Part shown: piece by piece, positions 19,694 to 26,881 of the stretch
How positions within the stretch are numbered: the first letter of the stretch is position 1
Layout: the number at the start of each line of letters is the position of its first letter
Assembly (NCBI RefSeq): GCF_000812565.1
Contig: NZ_JTAM01000036.1
Coordinates: 1 to 38,016, forward strand
Direction: 5' to 3'
From: Flammeovirga sp. OC4
Lineage (GTDB): Bacteria; Bacteroidota; Bacteroidia; Cytophagales; Flammeovirgaceae
Length of the DNA: 38,016 bases
Made by a program: the position numbers and the translations under genes
Notes under the pieces: model-generated
What the model was told of the DNA's origin: nothing
Seen by the model: the letters and a program-made list of their open reading frames with translations, nothing else
The model's database searches: none

Positions 19694-21016
19694 CTAATTC
19701 TTTTGTAAGAATTCAATTCGTTCTGCAAATAAAGTAGCTTTATTTGGATTTTTCAAGATTAGATGTTGATAAATTGATATCGCTTCCTCTTTTTTTCCCT
19801 GTTTTTCTAACATTTTAGCAAAACTCTCTGTTTTGGGAGCAAAGTCACCATTTTGATTCGTTTCTGAGAGATCTACAATATCATCTGTAGCCTCTTCTTC
19901 CTGTGCTATTGGAGGGATAACGGGGTGTTCATTGATGAAGTGATTGATGATCTTTTGTTGAGAAGTCATCGTAGATTCTGGATTGAATTGGTTGAAATCA
20001 ATCACGTTCAAATCATTCATTTCTTTCACGCTATCTTCGTAGCTATTCTCTTCAGTGACGTCGTCAGGTAAGTTAATATCATAAAGAGGAATAGAAGTGC
20101 CGTTAAATGACAAATCTTGATCCGTTTCTTCTACTGTATATTTTGAAGCTGTTTTACTGAAGTCTAACAAATCTGCATCAACTTCACTGTCTTCTGAAAG
20201 CTCATTGATAATTTCCGATTCTTTTTTCTTTTTCGTATCTAAAAAACCTTGGAATCGATCCATCATCTCGTCTGAAGAAATACCAAGAGTATCCTCTTCT
20301 TCAGCTTCATCTATTGTAGATTCTTCACTAACAGTGGCTTCTTCTTCTTCAATTTTATTTTCTTCTTGTATCACGTTAGGTGTGATATCATTAGATAGTT
20401 CTTCGGCTGTACTGTCCGCCTCACTCTCTTCAGTTATTCCAGCTCTCATTCTGGATAATTCTGCCAATACCTCATCTGCAATAGAAGTGGATGTCGTGGT
20501 CTCTTCAACTTCCGTACTGGTATTAATTCCCTCGTTAGCAGCTAAGTCACTTAAGATTTGTTCCTCAAGATCGTCTTCATGTGAAGTGTTAAAGGCAGTG
20601 ATTTCTCTTTCTATTGCAGTTTGAGAAGGCTCACTTTCTTCTTCAATAATTTCGTCAGACGTATTTTCATTAATGATTTCTTCTGACTCAGTAATAGGCT
20701 CATCCAACAACTGTTCAGAAGAGAGCGTATCTAAAAGTTCCGCCTCATCTCTTTCAATTTCAATTCCACTTGTACTAGGTAAATTGATATTGTTATCAAA
20801 ATCAGTGTCTAAAAAGGCTTGCAATGAAGGTCTATGTGACACATAAGCTGCGGCACTTTTTACCACGGTGTTATTACCTTTTTCAGCTTTTGCTAACAAC
20901 ACTCTCAAAGCTGCAAAATAAGGGTAGGCGTCAATTGCTTTTCTGATCTCTTCTGCATCACTACTGTTTATGGCAGAAGGATTTTGTAACCAATTTTTTA
21001 TTAATATATGATTCAC
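19694..21016 (-). CDS. Acidic protein with C-terminal TPR
   Basis: 440 residues. The N-terminus (about 1-75, 'LQNPSAINSSDAEEIRKAIDAYPYFAALRVLLAKAEK') is a helical domain that I recall as conserved in Bacteroidota, where it sits between lptE and secG. The middle (about 90-330) is very rich in Glu, Asp, Ser and Thr and probably disordered. The C-terminal ~45 residues ('FAKMLEKQGKKEEAISIYQHLILKNPNKATLFAERI') form a TPR-like helical pair. There is no signal peptide, so it is probably cytoplasmic. The function is unknown. It is separated from lptE by a strong hairpin, so it may have its own promoter. Confidence 0.75.
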   Translation of the reverse strand: MNHILIKNWLQNPSAINSSDAEEIRKAIDAYPYFAALRVLLAKAEKGNNTVVKSAAAYVSHRPSLQAFLDTDFDNNINLPSTSGIEIERDEAELLDTLSSEQLLDEPITESEEIINENTSDEIIEEESEPSQTAIEREITAFNTSHEDDLEEQILSDLAANEGINTSTEVEETTTSTSIADEVLAELSRMRAGITEESEADSTAEELSNDITPNVIQEENKIEEEEATVSEESTIDEAEEEDTLGISSDEMMDRFQGFLDTKKKKESEIINELSEDSEVDADLLDFSKTASKYTVEETDQDLSFNGTSIPLYDINLPDDVTEENSYEDSVKEMNDLNVIDFNQFNPESTMTSQQKIINHFINEHPVIPPIAQEEEATDDIVDLSETNQNGDFAPKTESFAKMLEKQGKKEEAISIYQHLILKNPNKATLFAERIEFLQKN

Positions 21017-21056
21017 GTTTTAAGAGTAAGCTCGAAGTGGGGGATAAAAAAATAAA

Positions 21057-21088
21057 TGGATATAAAGCAATTTTTTGCTTTATATCCA
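21057..21088 (-). terminator. Terminator after lptE
   Basis: GGATATAAAGCAA at 21058-21070 and TTGCTTTATATCC at 21075-21087 form a perfect 13-base stem, 14 with the outer T-A pair, with a TTTT loop. Read on the minus strand it is followed by a T-rich stretch (ATTTATTTTTTT), so it fits termination of the regulator-lptE transcript. Confidence 0.8.
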
Positions 21089-21101
21089 AATATACACTTT
21101 T

Positions 21102-21632
21102 TTACCAATCTGCTAGTGCTTTTTGGAAGGTATCGTAAACAATTTGTTCAAAAATAACATCTACTGCTTCACTTTCTACCTCTTGAACATTTTGAGTACC
21201 AGGGAAATCAAAGAAGAATGAAAACCCTTGGTCGAAGCTTTTTTCATCGTCAAAGTTGTTGATGAAATTGGTCTTAACTGTAATTGTAAGACGTTGTTGT
21301 TCTGTTTGTTGTTGATCTCCACCACCCGGCGATACAGGAGTTACTCTATATCCGGTGATTGCTCCACTAAATTCAAGGTCACCTTTTAAACCTTGTGGAG
21401 CCATGGTTAAACTGGTATTTCGGAGAATGTACTGTGTAAGCTCATCCGTAAATGTAAAGGCCATCGTCGGAGGTCCATCAGAAGCTTCGTTCGTATATTG
21501 CTCTACTGAAAAAGTCTTAATGGCAGGGTCGATATTTACCCCAGAAAAAGTAAAACGCACACCTGTACAGGCAGATAATGCGAATAGGGGTAAAAAGATA
21601 AGTACCCTAGAGAATTTGAATATTTTATTCAT
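21102..21632 (-). CDS. lptE: LptE-like LPS-assembly lipoprotein
   Basis: 176 residues. Lipobox LSAC with Cys22 follows a hydrophobic signal. The mature part matches the Bacteroidota LptE family: 'SFSGVNIDPAIKTFSVEQYTN'-like N-terminus (seen here as FTFSGVNIDPAIKTFSVEQY), then 'ELTQYILRNTSL', a 'GDLEFSGAITGYRVTPVS' strand region and a helical C-terminus ending FQKALADW. LptE plugs the LptD barrel that inserts lipopolysaccharide into the outer membrane. The start overlaps the end of the sigma-54 regulator gene by 8 bases, implying coupled translation. This neighbourhood is frequent in the phylum and supports the assignment. Confidence 0.85.
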   Translation of the reverse strand: MNKIFKFSRVLIFLPLFALSACTGVRFTFSGVNIDPAIKTFSVEQYTNEASDGPPTMAFTFTDELTQYILRNTSLTMAPQGLKGDLEFSGAITGYRVTPVSPGGGDQQQTEQQRLTITVKTNFINNFDDEKSFDQGFSFFFDFPGTQNVQEVESEAVDVIFEQIVYDTFQKALADW

Positions 21633-22947
21633 CTAATTCGTATTGTTTTATCTTTCGGTATAAAGTACGTTCAGAGATACCTAAGTCTTGTGCAGCGTAC
21701 TTACGTTTGTTGTTGTTTTTTTGTAATGCTTTAATAATCAGCTCTTTTTCTTTCTTTTCGATTGAAAGAGATTCTTCTTCTTCCGCCTTTATTTCAACAT
21801 CTAAATCATAAGTATTACTGTCGTAATCATCGTCATCAGAAGTGATAATCAAAGGATCATTCTTTTCAGCTGGAGGCGGAGGGGTGTAATTAAAGGAAGT
21901 GGGCGGAGTAGATGGTCTTACAGTAAGCCCTGTTTCTCTACTTTGAGTTGCCGGTGCATTTCCTTCATCCATCACATTACTAAACAGCTTTGGATTTTCA
22001 GCTAAAACCGTACTCGCATTTGTTTTTCCTTGAGCCAATTGGATTACAATCTTTTTCAGATCATTCATGTCTTGCCTCATGTCAAACAATACTTTATACA
22101 ATAAGTCTCGCTCATTTAAAGATTGATCCTCATTTTCAAGTACTCTTAGCTGATTATTGGCATTAGGTAGGTAACGTTGCATTGTTTCTCCAGAAACCAC
22201 ACGGTCTAACTCCAATGCAGACATCTGTTCTGCAAGGTTTTTAAGTTGTCGAATGTTCCCTGGAAATGTAAAGCTTAGTAATACTCTTTTGGCTTCAGGG
22301 GTTAATGATAGAGGTTGAACATGGTATTGTTCAGCGAAATCTGTTGCGAATTTTCTGAACAATAATTCAATATCGTTTCCTCTTTCTCTCAATGGAGGAA
22401 CTGCGATTGGCACTGTATTCAAACGATAATACAAATCTTCACGGAATTTTCCTTTTTGAACGTTCTTTAAAAGATTTACATTGGTTGCCGCCACAACTCT
22501 TACATCTGTTTTTAAGACCTTAGAAGATCCCACACGAATAAACTCCTTGTTTTCTAAAACTCTTAGTAATCTAGCTTGTGTTTCAACAGGCATTTCCCCA
22601 ATTTCATCCAGAAAAATGGTTCCTCCATCTGTTACTTCAAAGTAACCTTTTCTAGAATCGTTCGCCCCTGTAAAAGAACCTTTTTCATGGCCGAAAAGCT
22701 CAGAATCAATTGTTCCCTCAGGAATTGCTCCACAGTTAATTGCAATAAATTTACCGTGTTTTCGAGCACTCAACTGATGAATAATTTTAGAAAAGGATTC
22801 TTTACCAGAACCACTTTCTCCTGTAATCATTACAGTTAAGTCCGTAGCAGCAACTTGAGCAGCTACTTGTATAGCATGGTTCAGACTACTGGCATTACCA
22901 ATAATTCCGAATCTTTGTTTTATAGATAATAATTCTCTGTTCTCCAT
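21625..22947 (-). CDS. Sigma-54-dependent transcriptional activator
   Basis: 440 residues. An AAA+ domain starts almost at the N-terminus with no receiver domain: Walker A GESGSGK at 43-49, the sigma-54 contact loop GSFTGA at 90-95, Walker B IFLDEI at 111-116, and the arginine-finger region 'YYRLNTVPIAVPPLRER'. After a linker rich in Pro, Asp and Glu (about 300-395), the chain ends in a Fis-type helix-turn-helix ('LIIKALQKNNNKRKYAAQDL' then GISERTLYRKIKQYELDE). Position 2 of the loop is Ser rather than the usual Ala (GAFTGA), a known variant. Such proteins remodel RNA polymerase-sigma-54 at distant enhancer sites. The lack of a sensor domain suggests control by a partner or by expression level. 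It is translationally coupled to lptE. Confidence 0.92.
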   Translation of the reverse strand: MENRELLSIKQRFGIIGNASSLNHAIQVAAQVAATDLTVMITGESGSGKESFSKIIHQLSARKHGKFIAINCGAIPEGTIDSELFGHEKGSFTGANDSRKGYFEVTDGGTIFLDEIGEMPVETQARLLRVLENKEFIRVGSSKVLKTDVRVVAATNVNLLKNVQKGKFREDLYYRLNTVPIAVPPLRERGNDIELLFRKFATDFAEQYHVQPLSLTPEAKRVLLSFTFPGNIRQLKNLAEQMSALELDRVVSGETMQRYLPNANNQLRVLENEDQSLNERDLLYKVLFDMRQDMNDLKKIVIQLAQGKTNASTVLAENPKLFSNVMDEGNAPATQSRETGLTVRPSTPPTSFNYTPPPPAEKNDPLIITSDDDDYDSNTYDLDVEIKAEEEESLSIEKKEKELIIKALQKNNNKRKYAAQDLGISERTLYRKIKQYELDE

Positions 22948-23076
22948 AGAATTTTGATATGACTATTTGTCATGATAAAACTACAATTAGTCAATTCCCT
23001 TGATAATCAATCATTTATGTTGATGATTCACGACCGCGATACTAAAATATTAGTACTCTTGGTTGATTGATCGAAG

Positions 23077-23574
23077 TTATGCAACAGGTTTATAAACCTT
23101 AGCGACAGTAACTCCTAATGAACCATCATTTAGCTTTCCCACGCTCAAATCTCCACCTTCTAAGTTAGTGAGCCGAAAGCCTAAACCATCCATCATAAGA
23201 CGGTTTCTCATCTCAGATTCTTTAAACTTACTTTCCAGTCTCTTTATGTAATCTTCCATAAGATCTACTTTAGAAAGTATTTTATCTAATTTATCTTCTC
23301 TTTTTTCTGGTTTAGGATCCAAAGGAGTTTCAGAAACTTCTTTGAACATAGGTTCAACACCAGAAAAAAGCCAATTCCAATTTATTAAAGGTCGCCCTTC
23401 TTTACCATCAAAGTCTTTTGTTATTTGCTGAATTAATTTTTGTGGAGGAGTTTCACAGTTCTTGTAATTATTGACTGTGATTTTACTAACTCCCATTCTA
23501 TCAGCAAGTTCCTTTGATTTTCCCCAAGTATCCAAATCATACAGTTGTATAATTCTTTCTGAGATTTCACTCAT
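23077..23574 (-). CDS. CI-like phage repressor with HTH
   Basis: 165 residues. A helix-turn-helix lies at about residues 12-40 ('WGKSKELADRMGVSKITVNN', then YKNCETPP), followed by 'WNWLFSGVEPMF', a segment I associate with CI-like proteins in Bacteroidota prophages. A coiled-coil (about 88-125, 'KLDKILSKVDLMEDYIKRLE') probably mediates oligomers. There is no LexA-type Ser/Lys protease domain, so induction would not be by RecA-stimulated self-cleavage. It is transcribed away from the early genes with a 190-base divergent control region between, the usual lysogeny-switch layout. Confidence 0.75.
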   Translation of the reverse strand: MSEISERIIQLYDLDTWGKSKELADRMGVSKITVNNYKNCETPPQKLIQQITKDFDGKEGRPLINWNWLFSGVEPMFKEVSETPLDPKPEKREDKLDKILSKVDLMEDYIKRLESKFKESEMRNRLMMDGLGFRLTNLEGGDLSVGKLNDGSLGVTVAKVYKPVA

Positions 23575-23620
23575 AATTGTTATAATTTAAATTAAACATT
23601 ATAAAAATATTAAATCAAAG

Positions 23621-23652
23621 TTTGAATTATTAAATTTAACCTTATATCTTTG
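23621..23652 (+). promoter_or_regulatory. Early promoter of the provirus
   Basis: TTTG at 23621-23624, exactly 20 bases, then TATCTTTG at 23645-23652: a perfect match to the Bacteroidota primary sigma consensus TTTG-N19-21-TAnnTTTG. It points to the early genes, and the surrounding AT-rich sequence (e.g. ATTAAATCAAAG) may contain repressor operators. Confidence 0.7.
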
Positions 23653-23699
23653 AGTTAAAGATTTACTTATACAAAGTTAAAAAAAATCTTTAATAATAA

Positions 23700-23738
23700 A
23701 AAAGGCCACATAACGGGCTGCAACCCTCGTGACCTTTT
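23700..23738 (+). promoter_or_regulatory. Leader hairpin ahead of the early genes
   Basis: AAAAGG (23700-23705) pairs with CCTTTT (23733-23738), CAC with GTG (23707-23709 and 23729-23731), and an inner GGG with CCC around loop CTGCAA. It lies in the predicted 5' leader of the early transcript, 26 bases before the first ATG. Transcription attenuation, mRNA protection or a regulatory RNA are all possible. Confidence 0.5.
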
Positions 23739-23764
23739 ATCATTTAAATAAAAATGTACAACAA

Positions 23765-24124
23765 ATGAAACATTTTAAAGTTTCAAATGCAATTCTTATG
23801 ATATTATTAACAGTAGTATTATCAAGTTTTGTAGAAATAACGCCTATCAAAAATAATGATAAGGCTGGAAACGCTGTATTAAGCACTTTCTCAATCTGTA
23901 AATTTACTTTTGAAATGATTGCGGAGGTACATCGATTGAAACGGTGTAATGAAACAAAGGAGTTTGTAATTCCTGATTATAATCCCAACGATATATGGTC
24001 GTGGTGGAGAGTTGCAGAAACTCATGAAGTAAACTTTTGTTTGTTACTTTTACTAAATGATGTGGCAAACGCAAATGACTTAAAAGCTGGTCAGATAATA
24101 CTTTTACCAACAAACTACAAATGA
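23765..24124 (+). CDS. Small exported protein, first early gene
   Basis: 119 residues from the ATG at 23765. A GTG at 23729 is in frame, but it would place the leader hairpin inside the gene and hide the signal peptide, so it is rejected. The N-terminus (MKHFKVSNAILMILLTVVLS) is a signal peptide or membrane anchor. The rest resembles a short LysM-like repeat at the end: 'YNPNDIWSWWRVAETHEVNFCLLLLLND' followed by ANANDLKAGQIILLP, where the last part matches the usual LysM ending, so a peptidoglycan-binding role is possible but weak. It overlaps the next gene by 4 bases (ATGA). Confidence 0.6.
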   Translation: MKHFKVSNAILMILLTVVLSSFVEITPIKNNDKAGNAVLSTFSICKFTFEMIAEVHRLKRCNETKEFVIPDYNPNDIWSWWRVAETHEVNFCLLLLLNDVANANDLKAGQIILLPTNYK

Positions 24125-24462
24125 ACAGAACAAGCTATAATTGCTCTTTAGACAACCTCGACTTAAATAAGATCGAAAAAAATGGAATAGATAATGTTAA
24201 TTCTTTGTCCTCTTCATTTGAGGAAGTAGTTCTACTGCCAAATTTTGACCTTGATACCATTGATTATAGAAAAATCAAAGTGGTATCTAATAAAGGTATT
24301 TTCGATTTAACCTTTGATTCAGATGGTTACATTTTTCTTCTTCGTGGTAGTAAATCAGGTATTAATGGGTATCATAAATCAGTAAAAGATATTGTTATTA
24401 GAACTTGGGCTTTAATTACTTACTATGAAAAAGAGGGCTGGAAAATAATTGTGGTGGATTAA
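24121..24462 (+). CDS. Hypothetical early protein
   Basis: 113 residues with no signal peptide or membrane segment. Predicted mix of beta strands ('KIKVVSNKGIFDLTFDSDGY') and a C-terminal helix-strand ('DIVIRTWALITYYEKEGWKI'). It is not recognised. Its start overlaps the previous stop in an ATGA, so the two are translationally coupled, and the next gene begins 18 bases later: part of an early operon. Confidence 0.6.
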   Translation: MNRTSYNCSLDNLDLNKIEKNGIDNVNSLSSSFEEVVLLPNFDLDTIDYRKIKVVSNKGIFDLTFDSDGYIFLLRGSKSGINGYHKSVKDIVIRTWALITYYEKEGWKIIVVD

Positions 24463-24480
24463 AACCTAAATACAATAACT

Positions 24481-25650
24481 ATGAAAGATGTGTTTGATCA
24501 AATTCAAAATCAAAAAGATCATGAAGCCAATTGGCTTAAACAACAAGGTCAACTTAATGAAGCTTTGAGAATACATAATAAGTATTCTAAAGAAGAAAAA
24601 AGTACCCCTCCTCTTTTTATTAAAGGAGTAAGTTTTATAGCTCAAATTATCAGCTTTTTATTAGCAGCTTTTTTACCAATTTCCTTTATCATTGATCTTC
24701 ATAATAATAAAGGTTTCGTAATTGTATTGTTAGTGGCCAGTATTCTTTTACTCGGATTGATAGAGCTTTCAAAACGATTTAGCTTAGAAAGATTATTAGC
24801 CAAACACTACAATACTAAAAAGTATTCCTCATCCCTTATCTTTTTTATTGTTTTACTTGGTTTGGTATCTGCTTTTACTTCCACTCTAGGAGGTGCGAAA
24901 TGGGGTGAATATCTCGCGGATCAATCCAACTCTATAAAGTTGAATTATACTGAGGAAAGAAAAAAAGTGAATGATGATTTCGAAAATGCAATTTTGAAGA
25001 TAAATCAAGAAACAAAAGAATATATCAATTCCGTTAGCTACAAAGGGAAGATAAATATTTCTAATCTAGCTGTAAGAAAAAAACTTACTAATGTAGAAGA
25101 TAGAAAAGCCGTTTTGGAAAAGGAAAGGGTAAGCAAATTAAATGATTTATCGCAATTGGAGCAGGAAGCACTATCTGATAATTCAGAGAATTTTCAATTT
25201 TGGGAATCCATTGCGATGAGTCTTTCCATTTTATTTGAAGTAACATTATGGTTATCGTTGTTTTATTGTTATTCAGTTGAATCAAAGTTTGCGGAAAAAA
25301 TAGCTGGCAAAATTAGTTATCAATTAGCTCATCAGAATCAACAAATGAATAATGCAAGTAACGTTCATGTTCCACAACAAGGAGCCTATTCTATTAGTGC
25401 ATTTGGACCTCCAAAAGTAGAAGAAAAGAAAGAAGAAAGTAGAATAGGTTTTTCAGCTCCCCTACCTGATAAGAACCAGAAAGTTTGCCTCACTTGTGGA
25501 AGAAGTTTCAAGGCAAAACACCCTTCTCAAAAGTTTTGTTGTAATAAAGGTGATGGGAATTGTAAGGATAAATACAATAATGAACATCGCCCTCATTACA
25601 CCAACCCAGGACAATCAGAATTAGATTTCAGTAATAGCAAAATTAGTTAG
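24481..25650 (+). CDS. Four-helix membrane protein with C-terminal Cys cluster
   Basis: 389 residues. Two hydrophobic helices (about 46-68 and 75-97), a third near 118-140 ('SSLIFFIVLLGLVSAFTSTL'), a long charged coiled-coil (about 150-230), a fourth helix near 243-262 ('IAMSLSILFEVTLWLSLFYC'), a Gln/Asn-rich linker, and a tail that starts with CLTCGRSF (Cys336, Cys339) followed by FCCNKGDGNC, a treble-clef-like zinc cluster. The tail could bind nucleic acid or a protein partner on the cytoplasmic side. No family is recognised. Anchoring replication to the membrane is one possible role (speculation). Operonic with the two genes before it. Confidence 0.65.
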   Translation: MKDVFDQIQNQKDHEANWLKQQGQLNEALRIHNKYSKEEKSTPPLFIKGVSFIAQIISFLLAAFLPISFIIDLHNNKGFVIVLLVASILLLGLIELSKRFSLERLLAKHYNTKKYSSSLIFFIVLLGLVSAFTSTLGGAKWGEYLADQSNSIKLNYTEERKKVNDDFENAILKINQETKEYINSVSYKGKINISNLAVRKKLTNVEDRKAVLEKERVSKLNDLSQLEQEALSDNSENFQFWESIAMSLSILFEVTLWLSLFYCYSVESKFAEKIAGKISYQLAHQNQQMNNASNVHVPQQGAYSISAFGPPKVEEKKEESRIGFSAPLPDKNQKVCLTCGRSFKAKHPSQKFCCNKGDGNCKDKYNNEHRPHYTNPGQSELDFSNSKIS

Positions 25651-25679
25651 GTATAGCTTAGCGGTTCATTTTTATGTTG

Positions 25680-25733
25680 TTTACACACTCTTACACAGAC
25701 CTACACAATATGTTTGTCTGTGTAGAGTGTAAA
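25680..25733. repeat. Long imperfect inverted repeat
   Basis: Left arm 25680-25700 (TTTACACACTCTTACACAGAC) and right arm 25716-25733 (GTCTGTGTAGAGTGTAAA) are complementary apart from a few extra bases on the left. ACACAGT-like words recur at 25735-25740 and twice in 26020-26060, around the next small gene. Operator, terminator or replication site are all possible. Confidence 0.55.
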
Positions 25734-25769
25734 ACACAGTAGAAAGTTTGTGTTTAAAATTTAATCATA

Positions 25770-26018
25770 ATGAGTAATTCTATAATAAATGAGCGTCAGA
25801 CTTATATCACAATAAGTATGTTCATTGGTAATGTGAGAGATTTTGAAAGTAGAATGAAATGCAGTTCACCAGCAGAGAAAGAACATCACTTTAATAAATG
25901 TTTTGGTGAATGCGGACAGCACCTCTATAGAACATTTGTGTATTCTATAAATCCTTTGGAATTTCTTAATGGATTGGACAAACAGAATTTAATGCAGTTT
26001 ATGTCTTTTGATTGGTAA
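25770..26018 (+). CDS. Hypothetical small protein
   Basis: 82 residues, no signal peptide or membrane segment, five aromatic-rich short segments and two Cys (FNKCFGECGQHLYR). Not recognised. It lies between two stretches rich in ACACAGT words and keeps the same direction as the early genes. Start ATG at 25770; no strong ribosome-binding site, which is normal for this phylum. Confidence 0.5.
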   Translation: MSNSIINERQTYITISMFIGNVRDFESRMKCSSPAEKEHHFNKCFGECGQHLYRTFVYSINPLEFLNGLDKQNLMQFMSFDW

Positions 26019-26078
26019 ACACACAGTCGATACACAATTACACATGTAATACACAGTCACACATATAGCAATAATAAA

Positions 26079-26585
26079 ATGAATAATACAGTTGCGGTAA
26101 CAACCGATAACAAAGAAGTACGTACAGCACCTGAAAGAATTCGAAAGGAACGTAAAGACATTTTTATCGAGACAGCCAATAATCTAAGAGATCACCTTAT
26201 AAAATATAACATACAAGTAGAAGTGTATAATGACAATAGGGGGGACGCACCCAAAAGGCAATCTGTAAAAGATACACACTTTATGCGTGCAGATAAGATC
26301 TTTACAGCATATTTAGGATATAGGTTTGCAAATGATCAGAAAGTAAATGGGAAATCAAAAATTATAGAAGGTAAGAAATATGTACAATTAGATTTACCAC
26401 CAATGGCGATGTGTAAGTCAATTAGCACAAAAGAAATCAAGACACGGGGTAATTACACAAAAGCAGATTACGAACGTTTACAAAGACATTATAACCGGTT
26501 AGAAGAAGCTGGAGTGATTATTATTTCTAAAAATGAGAAAAACTTTTGGGCCATCTTTCTATTGCATTCTATCCTTTCATTGTAA
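26079..26585 (+). CDS. Hypothetical protein, possible replication protein
   Basis: 168 residues, basic N-terminal half ('RIRKERKDIFIETANNLRDH'), then a helix-rich C-terminal part ('NYTKADYERLQRHYNRLEEAG') that could be a winged-helix DNA-binding unit. It lies directly upstream of the palindromes and iterons at 26.6-26.86 kb and of the primase gene, the usual place of an initiator. No known Rep family signature is visible, so the replication role is inferred from position only. The C-terminal ~12 residues (FWAIFLLHSILSL) are oddly hydrophobic for a DNA-binding protein and may mark a frameshift or natural end. Confidence 0.5.
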   Translation: MNNTVAVTTDNKEVRTAPERIRKERKDIFIETANNLRDHLIKYNIQVEVYNDNRGDAPKRQSVKDTHFMRADKIFTAYLGYRFANDQKVNGKSKIIEGKKYVQLDLPPMAMCKSISTKEIKTRGNYTKADYERLQRHYNRLEEAGVIIISKNEKNFWAIFLLHSILSL

Positions 26586-26586
26586 C

Positions 26587-26714
26587 ACTCTAAGAGTTAG
26601 ACACCATAAAGAAATATAATTGTTTTTTGAGTATTGAATAGACGTATTCCTCTCAGTGTTGATCAGCTGAGGGACACTCAAAAACTTGAAAAAATAAAAG
26701 TCACTCAAAAAGTG
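26587..26714. other. Palindrome cluster, candidate replication origin part
   Basis: ACTCTAAGAGT (26587-26597) is a perfect palindrome. TTTTTGAGT (26624-26632) pairs with ACTCAAAAA (26676-26684), enclosing an inner CTCAG/CTGAG stem (26652-26671). CACTCAAAAA occurs as a direct repeat at 26675-26684 and 26702-26711. There is no gene in 26586-26881; together with the iterons this is the best origin candidate in the window. Confidence 0.45.
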
Positions 26715-26806
26715 GCCTGATATCCTACACCCTAAACTTTAATGTATTCGTCTCAAAATACAGACTCATTAATAGTCATAATGGGTAAAGACTGTTAAAA
26801 CTTATA

Positions 26807-26857
26807 ATTCTAAGTACTCATTCTAAGTCTCTTAATTCTAAGTTTTTCATTCTAAGT
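26807..26857. repeat. Four 9-bp iterons upstream of the primase gene
   Basis: ATTCTAAGT is repeated exactly four times, at 26807-26815, 26820-26828, 26835-26843 and 26849-26857, with 13, 15 and 14 base spacing. They end 24 bases before the primase ATG. Initiator-binding iterons or a four-site operator for the primase gene. Confidence 0.75.
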
Positions 26858-26881
26858 ACATATTAAATAAAGATTTCAAAT

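Noticed and set aside
20205-20624. Open frame on the plus strand, 139 residues, Ser-rich
   Set aside because: It is antisense to the acidic Glu/Ser-rich TPR protein; the Ser/Val/Ile composition is simply the reverse complement of that low-complexity region.
22959-22973. ATGAC-N5-GTCAT palindrome upstream of the sigma-54 regulator
   Set aside because: Only five paired bases per arm; too short to claim as an operator without comparison.
23729-23764. GTG start extending the first early gene
   Set aside because: It would start in the right arm of the leader hairpin and put 12 residues before an otherwise clean signal peptide.
26807-26857. CRISPR-like spaced repeats
   Set aside because: Repeats are only 9 bases with 4-6 base gaps and no cas genes are nearby; iterons or operators are the better reading.
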